NCBI GenBank assembly: GCA_007129495.1
Contig: SKVJ01000019.1
Span: forward strand, 1 to 64,000
DNA: 64,000 nt
DNA from: Dehalococcoidia bacterium
Lineage (GTDB): Bacteria > Chloroflexota > Dehalococcoidia > GIF9 > AB-539-J10
Direction: 5' to 3'
The notes beneath the pieces were generated by a model. It was not told where the DNA came from and ran no database searches. It saw nothing but the letters and a program-made list of their open reading frames with translations. Positions 49,463 through 60,494 of the stretch are shown here, piece by piece; position 1 is the stretch's first letter, and each line of letters opens with the position of its first letter. The translations under genes were made by a program, and so were the position numbers.

Positions 49463-50257
49463 TTGACTATGGCATTACACATTGGAATAGATGTGGGTTC
49501 TGTCGCGACGAAGGGCGTGGTCATCGGCGATGAAGATGTCATCTGTAACCATATCATCCCATCTGGATTCAACTATAGCGTTGCTGCCGAAATGATGAGA
49601 GGCGCGCTTCTATCGAAAGCTGGAGTATCCCCCGACGATGTCGAAGAGTTCGTAATCACTGGTTGCGGTGCCGCCAATGCCTCGTACAGAACTCGAGAGG
49701 TGTCCGAAATCGTCTGTTGCGCACGAGGAATAAGGGCCGTGTTCCCTTCCGTCAGGACTGTTGTCAGCGTGGGCGGACAATCCAGCCAGGCAATCCGAAT
49801 CGACCAATCGGGCAGGGTGGTAGATTTCGTTGTAAGCGAGCGATGCGCGGCAGGCAGCGCCAGGTTCCTCCAAGTCATCGCGAATGTCCTTCGCGTTAAC
49901 CTCGAGGATATTGGAGAGCTGTCCTTGAAGGCGACCAACCCTGTGGCCTTCAGCACAGGGTGCGCGGTCTTCGGGGAGACGGAGGCGATTACCAGGGTGG
50001 CAGAGGGGTGCTCGATCGAGGACATCCTCGCCGGAGTTCACCAGTCTCTTGCAAGCAAGGTAGCCTCGCTGATGGCGAAGATCACCAAGGCGGGCGACTG
50101 CGCTGTCTGTGGCGGGGGGGCTCTGGACACCGGGTTTGTGAAGACGCTTGAGAGCACTCTTGGGGTGCAACTGCTGGTTCCCAAATACCCGCAGATAGTC
50201 ACGGCCCTGGGTGCCGCAATCGTGTCCCAGGAAGGGCATTCGAAGCAAAGGGCCTAG
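49463..50257 (+). CDS. BadF/BadG/BcrA/BcrD-type ASKHA ATPase, second paralogue
   Basis: HIGIDVGSVATKGVVIG; SVGGQSSQAIRI; SERCAAGSARFLQVI; STGCAVFGETE. Confidence 0.92.
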   Translation: MTMALHIGIDVGSVATKGVVIGDEDVICNHIIPSGFNYSVAAEMMRGALLSKAGVSPDDVEEFVITGCGAANASYRTREVSEIVCCARGIRAVFPSVRTVVSVGGQSSQAIRIDQSGRVVDFVVSERCAAGSARFLQVIANVLRVNLEDIGELSLKATNPVAFSTGCAVFGETEAITRVAEGCSIEDILAGVHQSLASKVASLMAKITKAGDCAVCGGGALDTGFVKTLESTLGVQLLVPKYPQIVTALGAAIVSQEGHSKQRA

Positions 50258-50611
50258 CAACAATCCCTGAACCGCGGTGATCAGCGATGCTGCCGGACCG
50301 TGGCCTACTCCGGCATTCTCACGTGACCTGTCAAGCCTGAATCACCAACCTCGATGGCTCCCGCTTGTGATACTGGGTCAGCTCGTCGCGATACTTCAGA
50401 TAGACAGTCTGGTCATTGGACGAGTACGGATACTTGAACACATGATTCCCCGCACTCCAGACTTCTACTGCAACGAACTGTCATCAAAGTACGCCAGACA
50501 TCGAGCCCTCGATCTATGTCAGCAGACGGTCTCACCGGTCGTCGTACAGCAGACGCTTCACCGAGACCATTAGAAGCAGGTCTTCACGCGTACAGATCAT
50601 TGCTTGTTGCA

Positions 50612-50947
50612 CTACGATGCGGACCCGGCAAACTCTTCCTTCGAGATGGCGACGAACACGGTGCTCAGAACGCCAAGCAGCCACCACGGTGAGATGATTG
50701 CACAAATCCCTCCCGCAAGCGCGAATCCCCAGTGCCGGCGTTGCAGTGCGGATATTCCGCCCGCAATGGCCACAACAGCAAGAATGCCCAGAGGAATCGC
50801 AAGCAAACCTATGGCGGCAATCCCCATATGCATTCTGGGCGCTGCCATGAATAAGAGTACGGCCAGTGCGACCAGTATATTCAGGCTCCCGGCAACTATG
50901 GCGAGTATCCCTCCTGCAATTGGCCTCCATGTCTGCTGCATTATCAT
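50612..50947 (-). CDS. Small multi-TM membrane protein (DUF4064-like)
   Basis: MIMQQTWRPIAGGILAIVAGSLNILVALAVLLFMAAP...ISALQRRHWGFALAGGICAIISPWWLLGVLSTVFVAISKEEF. Confidence 0.7.
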   Translation of the reverse strand: MIMQQTWRPIAGGILAIVAGSLNILVALAVLLFMAAPRMHMGIAAIGLLAIPLGILAVVAIAGGISALQRRHWGFALAGGICAIISPWWLLGVLSTVFVAISKEEFAGSAS

Positions 50948-51914
50948 CGCCTCCCACAAATTGACCTGTACTAACGTTACGACCGCATCTCCAAGTGCAG
51001 CGCGACCCACCCCTGTGGAGCGTATCGGGCGGGCCACCCGGCACAGGACTGGCGAACCCACTAACAGGCGTTCCAATAATGGTACCAGATGATGAACGAC
51101 AGCGCCCGATTGAACACACTCGCAGGAGAAAAGGATGAGCACTGACGACTGTCCGACGCGGGATCTCAAGAATCCCTTCGCGGCTCACTAATACCTTCAC
51201 GGGAGGGGCTACGGTGTCCGTCGCGAAGCATGACTCTGAAGGGGTCGCGGAATACGTATCCGACTCGCGGAGCAGGTTCCTGCACAGAGTCATTGGGATT
51301 TGGCGCAGGCCGCTTCGAGCTAAGACCGAATCCGGAAGAATGTTGAGAGTCGAACCGATGGACGTGAACCGCCGTGTGGGGGTTCGAGAGCCAGCACGTG
51401 AAACTGAAATCCAGTCATGGTCTCCAGTTCCGCAACCGGACCCCCCTGCACTAACACATCCATGCAGGAGAATCAGCGAGCCCCTTGCCTGGCCAACAAG
51501 CGAAAAAGAGCACATCAACTTCGCGTGGCTCCTGCCCTACCCGATTTCCCCCTAGCGCCAAAAGGTTGGCCGTCCTCGGTTGGAGTTTTCGCGTAGCTTG
51601 CTGTACTCTGTAAATTTCATATTGCCACAACATGACACCTGTGTCAATCGACGAATTCGTCACCCGGTACCTGAGTTCCCGCACTATGCCATGAGTCCGG
51701 ATCAGACCAATCTGCTGCGCAGACGACCAGGGGTGACTGAATCCATGCAGGATGCGGTGTCAAAAACTCACTGCATATCACAGGCGACTGCGTGTGGACG
51801 GGACGACCCGGGATTCCCATAGTGAAAGCCGCTTCTCCAATAAACACACTCTGCTCCGACACGTCTCACTCGGTTTCAGAGTGGCGCGTGAATCCTCGTA
51901 GTGATCATCCCGGT

Positions 51915-51976
51915 GTCACAGGCTCAACATCCTGTGACGCACGTGGAGGCATGGTTCCCACGGGAACCATGCCTCC
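51915..51976. other. Two tandem perfect hairpins
   Basis: gtcacagg-N8-cctgtgac (51915-51938) and ggaggcatggttccc-ac-gggaaccatgcctcc (51945-51976). Confidence 0.6.
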
Positions 51977-52055
51977 CGCAATTCAACAACCGATCAATCT
52001 TACCAGTTCATCCTTGCGGCACGGCGAGCCTCTCGTGATTGCCATTAGACGTCGG

Positions 52056-53405
52056 TTACACGGTACCCATCAACTCCGGCCAGATCCGCTCTACGTACGG
52101 CTTCAATTCGTACACAGCATCTTCGACAACCTGCACCGCATTGCTTATGTCACGAGCCGACATAGGAGCGGAAATGCAGAACATCGCCCGCTCCGGCGTC
52201 AGGATGCCGCGGTTGATGAGCGACAGGTGGAGCAGATGAAGCAGCTGTTTGTTCGTGGTATCCCTCGCAGTGTATCCATCGACCACAGGCACGGCGCCGA
52301 AATGGACATTGGACAGGGATCCCATGCCGGTCACCTGCCCCTTGATCTCCGCTTTCTGGAACACCTCACGTATGCCGTCCCTGAGCGCATCTCCAAGGCC
52401 ATTCAGACGGGCGATCAACTCGGGCGTAATCTGCCGCATCATCGCCACACCCGCTGCTGCCGATAACGGATTAGCATTGAGGGTTCCCGCATGATGCAGT
52501 ACCTGGGAGTCGGGCGAATATAACTGCATCAGCTCATGTCGACCGCCAAACGCAGCCATGGCCGTCCCGCCGGCCATAATCTTCCCAAACGTTGTGAGGT
52601 CGGGCTTGATATTCTCGATGCGCTGCAGACCACCGTAGTCCAGCCGGAACGAAATGATTTCGTCTAACAGGAAGACCACATCGTGCTCGGTCGTTACTTG
52701 CCTTGCATACCGCAAATAGTCTTCCTTGGGAGGAATCATTCCCGCCGCACCCATCAACCCCTCCAACACCACAGCAGCCACTTCGCCCTTGTGCTCCTGC
52801 AATGTGCGGGCCAATGCCTCTTTGTCATTGTACGGAACAATAATCGTGTCACCCATTAGGGACTTAGGCAGTCCGCGCGAATCCGGCGGAAACACTACCG
52901 CATCGTAGGCACCGTGATATCCCGCGTACTCTACCACTACTTTGTCTCTTCCGGTCCATGCTCTCGCCGCGCGAATGGCCATCATAACCGCTTCACTGCC
53001 GGTGCAGGTAAAGCGCACCTGGTCCAGAGACTCAACGCGCTCGCACAGAATCTGGGCCCATTCCACAACGTTCTTCTTGAACGATCCCAGCGCAAGCGTC
53101 CCCTGATCCAACTGCTCCTTGATCGCGTCTTTCACTTCTGGATTGCCGTGACCGAGAATCATAGTTGTGTAACAGTTATGGAAGTCGACATAGTCGTTGC
53201 CATCCTCGTCGTAGACATGGCAGCCGTCCGCGTGATCGATCCATACGGGATATGGAAAGTAGAAGATGGACCTGCGGGTGTCGCCGCCGGGCAGGTATTT
53301 GCGAGCCTCTGCTGCGATCGCCTCTGATCGCGGAGTACGACTACGATACTCTTTCTCAATCTTTGTAGTAATCTCCTCGAGTGCTCTCGTCCCAGAATCA
53401 GTCAT
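52056..53405 (-). CDS. Class III aminotransferase, glutamate-1-semialdehyde aminomutase-like
   Basis: PGGDTRRSIFY; GSEAVMMAIRAARAWTGRDKVVVEYAGYHGAYD; FLLDEIISFRLDYGG; FGKIMAGGTAMAAFGG. Confidence 0.88.
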   Translation of the reverse strand: MTDSGTRALEEITTKIEKEYRSRTPRSEAIAAEARKYLPGGDTRRSIFYFPYPVWIDHADGCHVYDEDGNDYVDFHNCYTTMILGHGNPEVKDAIKEQLDQGTLALGSFKKNVVEWAQILCERVESLDQVRFTCTGSEAVMMAIRAARAWTGRDKVVVEYAGYHGAYDAVVFPPDSRGLPKSLMGDTIIVPYNDKEALARTLQEHKGEVAAVVLEGLMGAAGMIPPKEDYLRYARQVTTEHDVVFLLDEIISFRLDYGGLQRIENIKPDLTTFGKIMAGGTAMAAFGGRHELMQLYSPDSQVLHHAGTLNANPLSAAAGVAMMRQITPELIARLNGLGDALRDGIREVFQKAEIKGQVTGMGSLSNVHFGAVPVVDGYTARDTTNKQLLHLLHLSLINRGILTPERAMFCISAPMSARDISNAVQVVEDAVYELKPYVERIWPELMGTV

Positions 53406-53925
53406 CGTTGCATGCGCCTCCTTTGTTGTTGAATACAAGTCCTTTTCGTCACACAGAATTCACCCCTCACAGCTTCCCCGCACAGCAGTCAATCATGCTG
53501 CGCAGTCGAAATCATCGAGCGAAGTCAGCCTGCCGCAAAGGCACTCGCGGAACAATCCCAAGAATGCTTCGATGCGAATACCGCCCATTCTAGAGATACG
53601 CGATCGCATTCGCAACCTGACGTCTACTGTCTCTCAAGCAATAATTCCAACCAGTAGTGTCCCGCAAAGCGAGACTCAGCCTCCCGTACCTGATCCGGAC
53701 AGTGACACCGTGAAGTCAGGATAGAAATGCTCCAAGGGCTGTCGCGCGACATCCAGACTGCCAGTGAAGACAGAAGCCACACAATACCTCTCCACGAACA
53801 GCTCACTACTGGTGTTCACAGTGAGGAAGCGGTACCATAGACCATATGCCTCAGTAGAGGAAACCAGAACATACGCGACACATGGATGGCGGGATGCTCA
53901 GCGTTCGTGCACGAGGGGAGTCCGT

Positions 53926-55128
53926 ATGAGGATAGGTCTTTTCACCGATACGTATGCTCCTGAAGTGAACGGAGTGGCCACGGTGGTTGGCATCACTCAG
54001 CGGGAACTCGCCAAGCGAGGCCACGAGGTACACATCTTCGCACCCTCACATCCGGGAGATTCCGACGGAAGCCGGGAACTGCACAGGCTGCCATCGCTGC
54101 CTTTCATCTTCTATCCGGGAATGCGCATCGCCCTGCCTTATCGTCGTCACACACTTCAACTCATTCGAAGTCTGGACGTGATCCACTCCCACACTCCCGG
54201 ACCCGTGGGACTCCTTGCCTTGTGGGCTGCGAGGAAATATCACATTCCACACGTTCACCACTATCACACGCACTACGCCGAATACCGCTACTATCTGCCC
54301 TGGCCGGTGCGTCCCTCTCTAGCGGCCGTGGAGAGGATGGCATCAGGCTTTTGTAATCGCTGCCAGGCGGTCATTGCACCCTCTCATCAGATTCAGCGAG
54401 AATTGGAGAGCTACGGTGTGCAAACCCCCATTTATCCGCTTTCTTTTGGCCCCGAGAAAAGGCCCTTCTCCCGGAAAATCCAGTGGGACGTGAGGAAGCA
54501 CTACAACCTTCCCTCCGAAGATCTGCTCCTCTACGTGGGAAGGCTCGGAACGGAGAAGAACCTGGATTTCCTGTTGCGTGCGTTCAAACACGTGGTGGCA
54601 GGTCGATCCTCAGCCAGGCTGTTCATCGCCGGCTCTGGTCCTGAACGGCCCAAGTTGGAGAGGCATGCAGCCGACCTCGGTATTGCGTCCTACGTCATCT
54701 TCACGGGGAACCTGGAGCGGGAGCGTCTCATCGACCTCTACAAGCAAGCCCTGTTCGTCTTCGCCTCCAAGACCGAGACACAGGGCATGGTACTGGTGGA
54801 GGCGATGATGGCAGGAAGTCCGGTCGTTGCCATAGGGCGTATGGGAGTCCTCGACGTCGTGCGACCGGGTGAAACGGGTATCCTGGTTGAGGAGAATGAA
54901 GAGGAATTTGCACAAGCGTGTCTCCGACTGCTGGAGGACAGGGCAGAGCGGGAGCGCATGGGTAGGGCGGCCAAAGAATGGGCTGATTCCCACAGCGCCG
55001 AGGTGTCCGTTGACCGGTTGCTCACGATCTACCATGCCGCCAGAGAACGCGAATCAGGTATTTTCACAAGCACGGCAGAAGCGGCGCCGGGAAGCGCTCC
55101 TTCGCCCCATCCGAGCCGCCAGGACTAG
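53926..55128 (+). CDS. Glycosyltransferase family 4 (diacylglycerol glucosyltransferase-like)
   Basis: [67 protein letters not shown]. Confidence 0.9.
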   Translation: MRIGLFTDTYAPEVNGVATVVGITQRELAKRGHEVHIFAPSHPGDSDGSRELHRLPSLPFIFYPGMRIALPYRRHTLQLIRSLDVIHSHTPGPVGLLALWAARKYHIPHVHHYHTHYAEYRYYLPWPVRPSLAAVERMASGFCNRCQAVIAPSHQIQRELESYGVQTPIYPLSFGPEKRPFSRKIQWDVRKHYNLPSEDLLLYVGRLGTEKNLDFLLRAFKHVVAGRSSARLFIAGSGPERPKLERHAADLGIASYVIFTGNLERERLIDLYKQALFVFASKTETQGMVLVEAMMAGSPVVAIGRMGVLDVVRPGETGILVEENEEEFAQACLRLLEDRAERERMGRAAKEWADSHSAEVSVDRLLTIYHAARERESGIFTSTAEAAPGSAPSPHPSRQD

Positions 55129-55195
55129 GAGCCGGCATGAATTATTGAATCGCGTCGTACCCCACATCCTATGCTACACTCTCGCGGAGTCATCT

Positions 55196-57187
55196 ATGCT
55201 CAGCGCGAATTTGATATCGAAGTCGTTCGGCGATCAGGTCCTTTTCGACAACGCCTCTTTCACGATTGGGCCGCGCGATCGCATCGCGCTCATCGGCCCG
55301 AACGGTTCCGGCAAGACCACGCTCTTCAACATGCTGGCCGGCCGTGCCACACCCGACTCAGGTGAACTCAGCCTGCGGAAAGGGACAACGATCGGATTCC
55401 TCGAGCAAGAGATAAGCCCATCCTCGGGGAGACCCCTGCTTGAGCACGTCCTTCACGGCGCCACGCGGGTTTCGGGGCTCGCGCACCGAATCCAGTTGCT
55501 TCAGGAGGAGTTGGGCCGCCCCGATAACGATTCGATGGATGGCCTGCTGCGGCAGCTCGGGGAGCTGCAGCATCAGTTCGAGGCAGCGGGAGGATACGAT
55601 CTCGAGCACGAGGCCAAGATCGTCCTCGGCGGACTCGGATTCTCGGAAACCGACCTTTCCCGGCCGGTTTCCGAGTTCAGCGGAGGCTGGCTCATGCGTG
55701 CGGAGTTGGCCAAGTTACTGCTGCTCAATCCCGATATGCTGCTCCTGGACGAACCGACGAACCATCTGGACCTCGAGTCCTGCATCTGGTTTGAAAACTA
55801 CCTTAGCTCCTATCAGGGTGCAGTTCTAGTGATCTCGCACGATCGGGCCTTCCTCAACCGTGTCGTAAGCAAGATCTTCGCGCTGGAACAACAGAGTCTC
55901 CTGCTGCACAACGGCAACTACGACAATTATGTCACTACCCGGCAGAGGGATATAGAGGTGCTTGAGGCCACGGCTGACCGACAGGAACGCAAGATCCAAC
56001 AGGAGATGCGGTTCATCGAGCGTTTCCGCGCCAAGAACACCAAGGCAACGCAGGTGCAGAGTCGCATCAAGAAGCTGGAGAAGATGGAACGTGTCTCCGT
56101 GCCACGCGCCAGCGCCAGGATCCACTTCTCCTTTCCGGCGCCGCCACGTTCAGGTGAGGAGGTGATCAGGCTTGCGCACATCCGCAAGGCTTACGGAAGC
56201 CACGTTGTCTATCAGGACCTTAACCTCACGCTGCGGCGAGGTGATCGGGTCGCGCTCGTAGGTCATAACGGAGCGGGCAAGACCACCCTTCTCCGCATAC
56301 TTGCCGGCGTACTTCCGTTCGAGCGCGGAGAAAGGGTTCTCGGTTTGAATGTGCGCCCTGCATACTACGCCCAGTATCAACTTGAACTGCTCAATCCAGC
56401 CCATACGGTCATGGAGGAACTGCGCAACGTGGCCGTAGACCAGAGCGAGACGGAACTCCGTACCATCTTGGGCGGGTTTCTCTTTCGAGGCAACGACGTG
56501 TACAAGCGTGTAGAGGTGCTCTCGGGTGGCGAGAAGAGTCGACTTGCACTTGCCAAGATGCTGACCCAGCGAACCAATCTACTCCTCATGGACGAGCCGA
56601 CAAACCACCTCGACATCCCCTCTCGGGAGATACTTACCGATGCACTCAATTCGTACGCAGGAACACTGTGTTTTATCACCCATGACCGCACACTGATACG
56701 TGAGATAGCCAGCAAGATAATCGAGGTGCGGGAGGGCCATCCCGTAGTATACGAGGGGGATTATGACAGCTACGTGCAATTGAGGGGTTCCCCCGGCGAG
56801 GCAGTTCCGGCTTCCGGCGGAAAGGCCACATCACAGGCCGGCAAGAGCAAGGCGCCGCGGGATACGGATAGAGACCGCAAGCGTCGGGACGGTGAATTGC
56901 GCAACTGGTTTTACAGGAAGCGTGCGCCCCTTGAGCAGCGCATCGCAGAGATAGAGGTGCAGATACCTCAGTGTGAGAGCGAATTACATGAGGCAAACCT
57001 GCTGCTCGCCAACCCGGCACACTATAGTGACGCCACGCTGGTCATGCAAACGGTGGAACGCAAGAAGCATCTGGAGGATCGTGTCGAGTCACTAACCACA
57101 GAATGGGAGCGGCTGTTTCACCAACTCGAGGATGCTCGCTCCCACTTCGAACAGGAACGCGAACGCGTTATAGTGGCGGACTCATGA
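55196..57187 (+). CDS. ABC-F family ATP-binding protein
   Basis: Two ABC domains ([42 protein letters not shown]) and C-terminal coiled coil; start refined. Confidence 0.93.
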   Translation: MLSANLISKSFGDQVLFDNASFTIGPRDRIALIGPNGSGKTTLFNMLAGRATPDSGELSLRKGTTIGFLEQEISPSSGRPLLEHVLHGATRVSGLAHRIQLLQEELGRPDNDSMDGLLRQLGELQHQFEAAGGYDLEHEAKIVLGGLGFSETDLSRPVSEFSGGWLMRAELAKLLLLNPDMLLLDEPTNHLDLESCIWFENYLSSYQGAVLVISHDRAFLNRVVSKIFALEQQSLLLHNGNYDNYVTTRQRDIEVLEATADRQERKIQQEMRFIERFRAKNTKATQVQSRIKKLEKMERVSVPRASARIHFSFPAPPRSGEEVIRLAHIRKAYGSHVVYQDLNLTLRRGDRVALVGHNGAGKTTLLRILAGVLPFERGERVLGLNVRPAYYAQYQLELLNPAHTVMEELRNVAVDQSETELRTILGGFLFRGNDVYKRVEVLSGGEKSRLALAKMLTQRTNLLLMDEPTNHLDIPSREILTDALNSYAGTLCFITHDRTLIREIASKIIEVREGHPVVYEGDYDSYVQLRGSPGEAVPASGGKATSQAGKSKAPRDTDRDRKRRDGELRNWFYRKRAPLEQRIAEIEVQIPQCESELHEANLLLANPAHYSDATLVMQTVERKKHLEDRVESLTTEWERLFHQLEDARSHFEQERERVIVADS

Positions 57188-57236
57188 ATGAATCCACGAC
57201 GCTGCGAAGAACCCCGGGCAGGAACGGAGCAACGAT

Positions 57237-58193
57237 TTGAGCAAGCCGCGAAGCACGGCCGCTGCGTTATCGCGCAGCTCAAACGATGTTGCCTCATCGT
57301 GCCCGTCTCCGGCAGTGCGATCTGAAGCTTCATTGATCGCACTTGCGCGTCTTGTGCGAGTCGAGTACTGCACCCTTGGTGCCATCGGAGTGCTGCTGGG
57401 TGCATTCCTCATCACCGGTGGCGCGCCGGACGTGGCGGTTCTTTGGTCGGCAGCAGCGGTATTCTTCGTAGCCACAGCATGCTACTCCCTGGATGACGTT
57501 TCCGACCTGTCCTGCGACAGAATCAACCGGAGAATGGACAGGCCGCTCGTCACCGGAGCGGTACAGCCACGCACCGCCCTGGTTGTCGGCGTACTCTCCT
57601 TTCTACTGGCTGCAGTTGCTGCACTTCTCGCCGGGACGCCGGCCAGTGTGCTGATAGGAGCAGGCGCGATAGTGGCCATTGCATACAACCGGTGGTTGCA
57701 GGGTTCTTTCCCTCTGAAGAACGTACTATTCGCAAGTGTGTTTCCCGTTCCACTGCTGGTAGGATGGCTGGCCAGCGGCGGCAGCCTCCAGCCGCTATTC
57801 ATGTACTGCATCGGCCTGGTATTCATTGCCGGATTAGGATTCGAGACCATGATCGATGTCGCCGATAGGGAGGGGGACCTCCGTTGCGGAGTGGTTACGT
57901 TTGCAACCCGCTTCGGAACGCAGACGTCCGTGCGCGTGGCATCTGCCTTCTTCATCGCCGCTGGCATCGTCGTCATGCTGTTGTACTTTCTGCCGGTCGA
58001 CTCCCGGCTCCAGGGCAATGTCGTCTTCCTTTCACTCGCCGTGGTATCGGGACTTAGCTTCGCAATGATCAGCGTTTCGTTACTGCGTAACCATTCGCTG
58101 CTCCGCATTTTCGTACTCAAGAGATGGGCCTATGCCACGTTCAATGCGGGTGTACTGGCAATCCTTCTTGGTGTTACCGTAACCCTCATGTGA
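57237..58193 (+). CDS. UbiA family prenyltransferase
   Basis: SLDDVSDLSCDRINRRMDRPLVTGAV; IDVADREGDLRCGVVTFATRFG. Confidence 0.88.
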   Translation: MSKPRSTAAALSRSSNDVASSCPSPAVRSEASLIALARLVRVEYCTLGAIGVLLGAFLITGGAPDVAVLWSAAAVFFVATACYSLDDVSDLSCDRINRRMDRPLVTGAVQPRTALVVGVLSFLLAAVAALLAGTPASVLIGAGAIVAIAYNRWLQGSFPLKNVLFASVFPVPLLVGWLASGGSLQPLFMYCIGLVFIAGLGFETMIDVADREGDLRCGVVTFATRFGTQTSVRVASAFFIAAGIVVMLLYFLPVDSRLQGNVVFLSLAVVSGLSFAMISVSLLRNHSLLRIFVLKRWAYATFNAGVLAILLGVTVTLM

Positions 58194-58277
58194 TACAGGC
58201 GTATGCAGGTCAGCGCCCGCTCAAACAGCATTGGACGCAATTACATTGTGCAGCCTGTCCGAATGCCTGAAGTGACG

Positions 58278-58550
58278 CTAGCGCGAGCGCATGCGCGCGG
58301 CGTACTTCTTCGTCATCGCCCACAGCCACTTCCAGTGCAGCAGCACGTGGACGAGTACAACGATCGTCAGCGCGAGGCCCGACCACTTGTGAATCTCTAT
58401 CCAGAGCAACCGGGTTGGGTAGAAACCCAGAGGAAAGACAACCCAGAGGAGGAAGCTGGATACCACGAGTATGATACCCAGCACGAGCATCACAAGGGAG
58501 ATGATGAAGAGCGTTGCCGCCCGGGAAACCGGCATACGCTTCAGAGACAT
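58278..58550 (-). CDS. Small membrane protein (DUF4405/cytochrome b-like)
   Basis: Multiple TMs with His residues: EIHKWSGLALTIVVLVHVLLHWKWL. Confidence 0.65.
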   Translation of the reverse strand: MSLKRMPVSRAATLFIISLVMLVLGIILVVSSFLLWVVFPLGFYPTRLLWIEIHKWSGLALTIVVLVHVLLHWKWLWAMTKKYAARMRSR

Positions 58551-59509
58551 AGCCAGAACCACAGCCCATATTCTGGAGACACGATTACCCTTACATCCGT
58601 CGCAACATGAACGTGGTTTCCGGCATGACCCGACCATGCTTGCTCCCCGACCTCGTACACATACCCACAGCCGCCAAACGCCTCGGCATCGTCGATGCGC
58701 TCAACGAAATAGTTGTCCACGGGGTCGGCCCGCCCGATCGAGTCGTACCAGGTAAGCCCCACAGTTTCGAGCAGTCCTTGCTCTCCCAGACTCAGCAGAA
58801 TGTCCAAGGCCGTTATAACGCCTTCTTGCAGCACATCGCTGCGTACTCCGTAGGCTGTAACGGCTACCTCGTGAAACACCTTGGTCCCGGTGGGATCCGA
58901 AATCACTACTTCGGGCACAATGACCTGTCCGTTGTTTATAGCAAGTCGTTGCATTTCGTCGAGGTAAGACCGATTGATGCGGTCGAGATAGCTTTCACTC
59001 ATCATGGTTACTCGCAACTCAGTGCCATCCTTCCACGGATAGTGGTCCATCCGCAGCACGGTGTTCTCAAACCATCCCGCTGCGTAGCGTGCTGTGTACC
59101 ACCAGTTCGGTCTGCCATTGATGGAATCGATCACATGAGTCCCCATCTCATCGTTGAAATGGTACTCAAGCTCAATATAACCCAGTTCGTGAAGGTGCAC
59201 TACGACATCGAAGAGGGAGAAGTGACCATCTACGAATATGTCCGGCCTGACCGTGACCACGTCGGACGGATCGAAGGCAAACAGGCCGATGTCCCTTATC
59301 GAGACTCTGGATGACTCCGTGGGAAAGCGGCCCCGCATGGTGTCGCCCGGGGCCCAGGACCCATCTTCGTCTGGAAACACCAGGACACGTTGAGCAAGAC
59401 CATCAGCCGGAGGAGGCGCCATAACGCGGTCCGCACATCCCACCACCATGAATGCGACGATGAACACCAATACCATTAATCCAAATACACTGTAAGGTGA
59501 ACGTGACAT
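58541..59509 (-). CDS. Predicted lipoprotein of unknown function
   Basis: Signal with lipobox VVGC; long ORF overlapping the next gene's start. Confidence 0.65.
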   Translation of the reverse strand: MSRSPYSVFGLMVLVFIVAFMVVGCADRVMAPPPADGLAQRVLVFPDEDGSWAPGDTMRGRFPTESSRVSIRDIGLFAFDPSDVVTVRPDIFVDGHFSLFDVVVHLHELGYIELEYHFNDEMGTHVIDSINGRPNWWYTARYAAGWFENTVLRMDHYPWKDGTELRVTMMSESYLDRINRSYLDEMQRLAINNGQVIVPEVVISDPTGTKVFHEVAVTAYGVRSDVLQEGVITALDILLSLGEQGLLETVGLTWYDSIGRADPVDNYFVERIDDAEAFGGCGYVYEVGEQAWSGHAGNHVHVATDVRVIVSPEYGLWFWLCL

Positions 59510-59590
59510 AGCCGTGATGGTCGGGCATAATGACGATGCTTGTCAAACCGGAGCGCCGCGTTGCCACGTCTGCAGTTAATCATGTAGCCC

Positions 59591-60424
59591 ATGCGACAGT
59601 TTCACACACCTATGGAATCAACCTGCTTAGATGAGTTCAGAACACGGGTGTACAGTCACTACTACGTACACGGCCGCGATTTCCCATGGCGCCACAGCAC
59701 CGACCCGTACCACATCCTGGTTTCCGAGGTAATGCTGCAGCAGACGCGGGCGGCACACGTGCTGAAGCATTATCACCAGTTCGTCTATTGTTTTCCGGAC
59801 TTCCAGGCCCTGTCACTGGCCGGCCCCATAGACGTCCTGCGAGTGTGGCAGGGTCTCGGCTACAATAGACGTGCGATCGCACTACTGAAAACCGCAAGGA
59901 ACGTATGCGCGCATTTCAACGGCTGCCTTCCTCACGAGAAGGAGAAGCTTCTCGCCCTCCCTGGTATCGGCTCATACACTGCAGCCGCTATCCGTGCATT
60001 TGCCTTTGACCAGCCGGAGGTGCTCATAGAGACCAACATACGGACGGTGTTCCTCCACGAATTCTTCTCCGGCAGGGAGAGGGTTCGCGACCGAGAGATT
60101 CTGCCGGTGATTGAGACGACGCTAGACCGGGAGCACCCACGCCAGTGGTATCACGCCCTGATGGATTATGGCGTCAAGCTGAAAGAAGAGGACAACGCGA
60201 CACGGCGCAGTGCCCAGTACCGGCCTCAAAGTCGGTTTCGCGGCTCGCGCCGCGAGGCGCGTGGCGCAATCCTCCGAGCACTACTGCAAACCGGACCTCT
60301 GTCAACCGCCGCATTAGCATCGGAGATCAGCGGCTGGGATGTCCGCTTCGACGACGCGCTTGTAACACTGCAGCGAGACGGCCTCGTGATGGAGAGAGAC
60401 TCCGTGCTCTCGGTACCTACGTGA
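59591..60424 (+). CDS. MutY/HhH-GPD-like DNA glycosylase lacking a C-terminal Fe-S motif
   Basis: DFPWRHSTDPYHILVSEVMLQQT; VWQGLGYNRRA; LPGIGSYTAAAIRAFAF; no CxxC-type cluster downstream. Confidence 0.85.
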   Translation: MRQFHTPMESTCLDEFRTRVYSHYYVHGRDFPWRHSTDPYHILVSEVMLQQTRAAHVLKHYHQFVYCFPDFQALSLAGPIDVLRVWQGLGYNRRAIALLKTARNVCAHFNGCLPHEKEKLLALPGIGSYTAAAIRAFAFDQPEVLIETNIRTVFLHEFFSGRERVRDREILPVIETTLDREHPRQWYHALMDYGVKLKEEDNATRRSAQYRPQSRFRGSRREARGAILRALLQTGPLSTAALASEISGWDVRFDDALVTLQRDGLVMERDSVLSVPT

Positions 60425-60494
60425 AGTGCGGGCGGTTGACACTGCTTCGGACGCCAACTACCATTTCGTGACGGTCAGGTGGAGGGATCTCCAA

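Noticed and set aside
50532-51518. 328-aa minus-strand ORF
   Set aside because: Arg/Ser/Thr/Cys-rich with no domain; overlaps the more credible membrane protein at 50612-50947.
51214-51555. 113-aa plus-strand ORF and a GGTTCGACTC-like T-arm string on the minus strand
   Set aside because: ORF composition is not protein-like; the T-arm candidate has no complementary stem or acceptor, so no tRNA is called.
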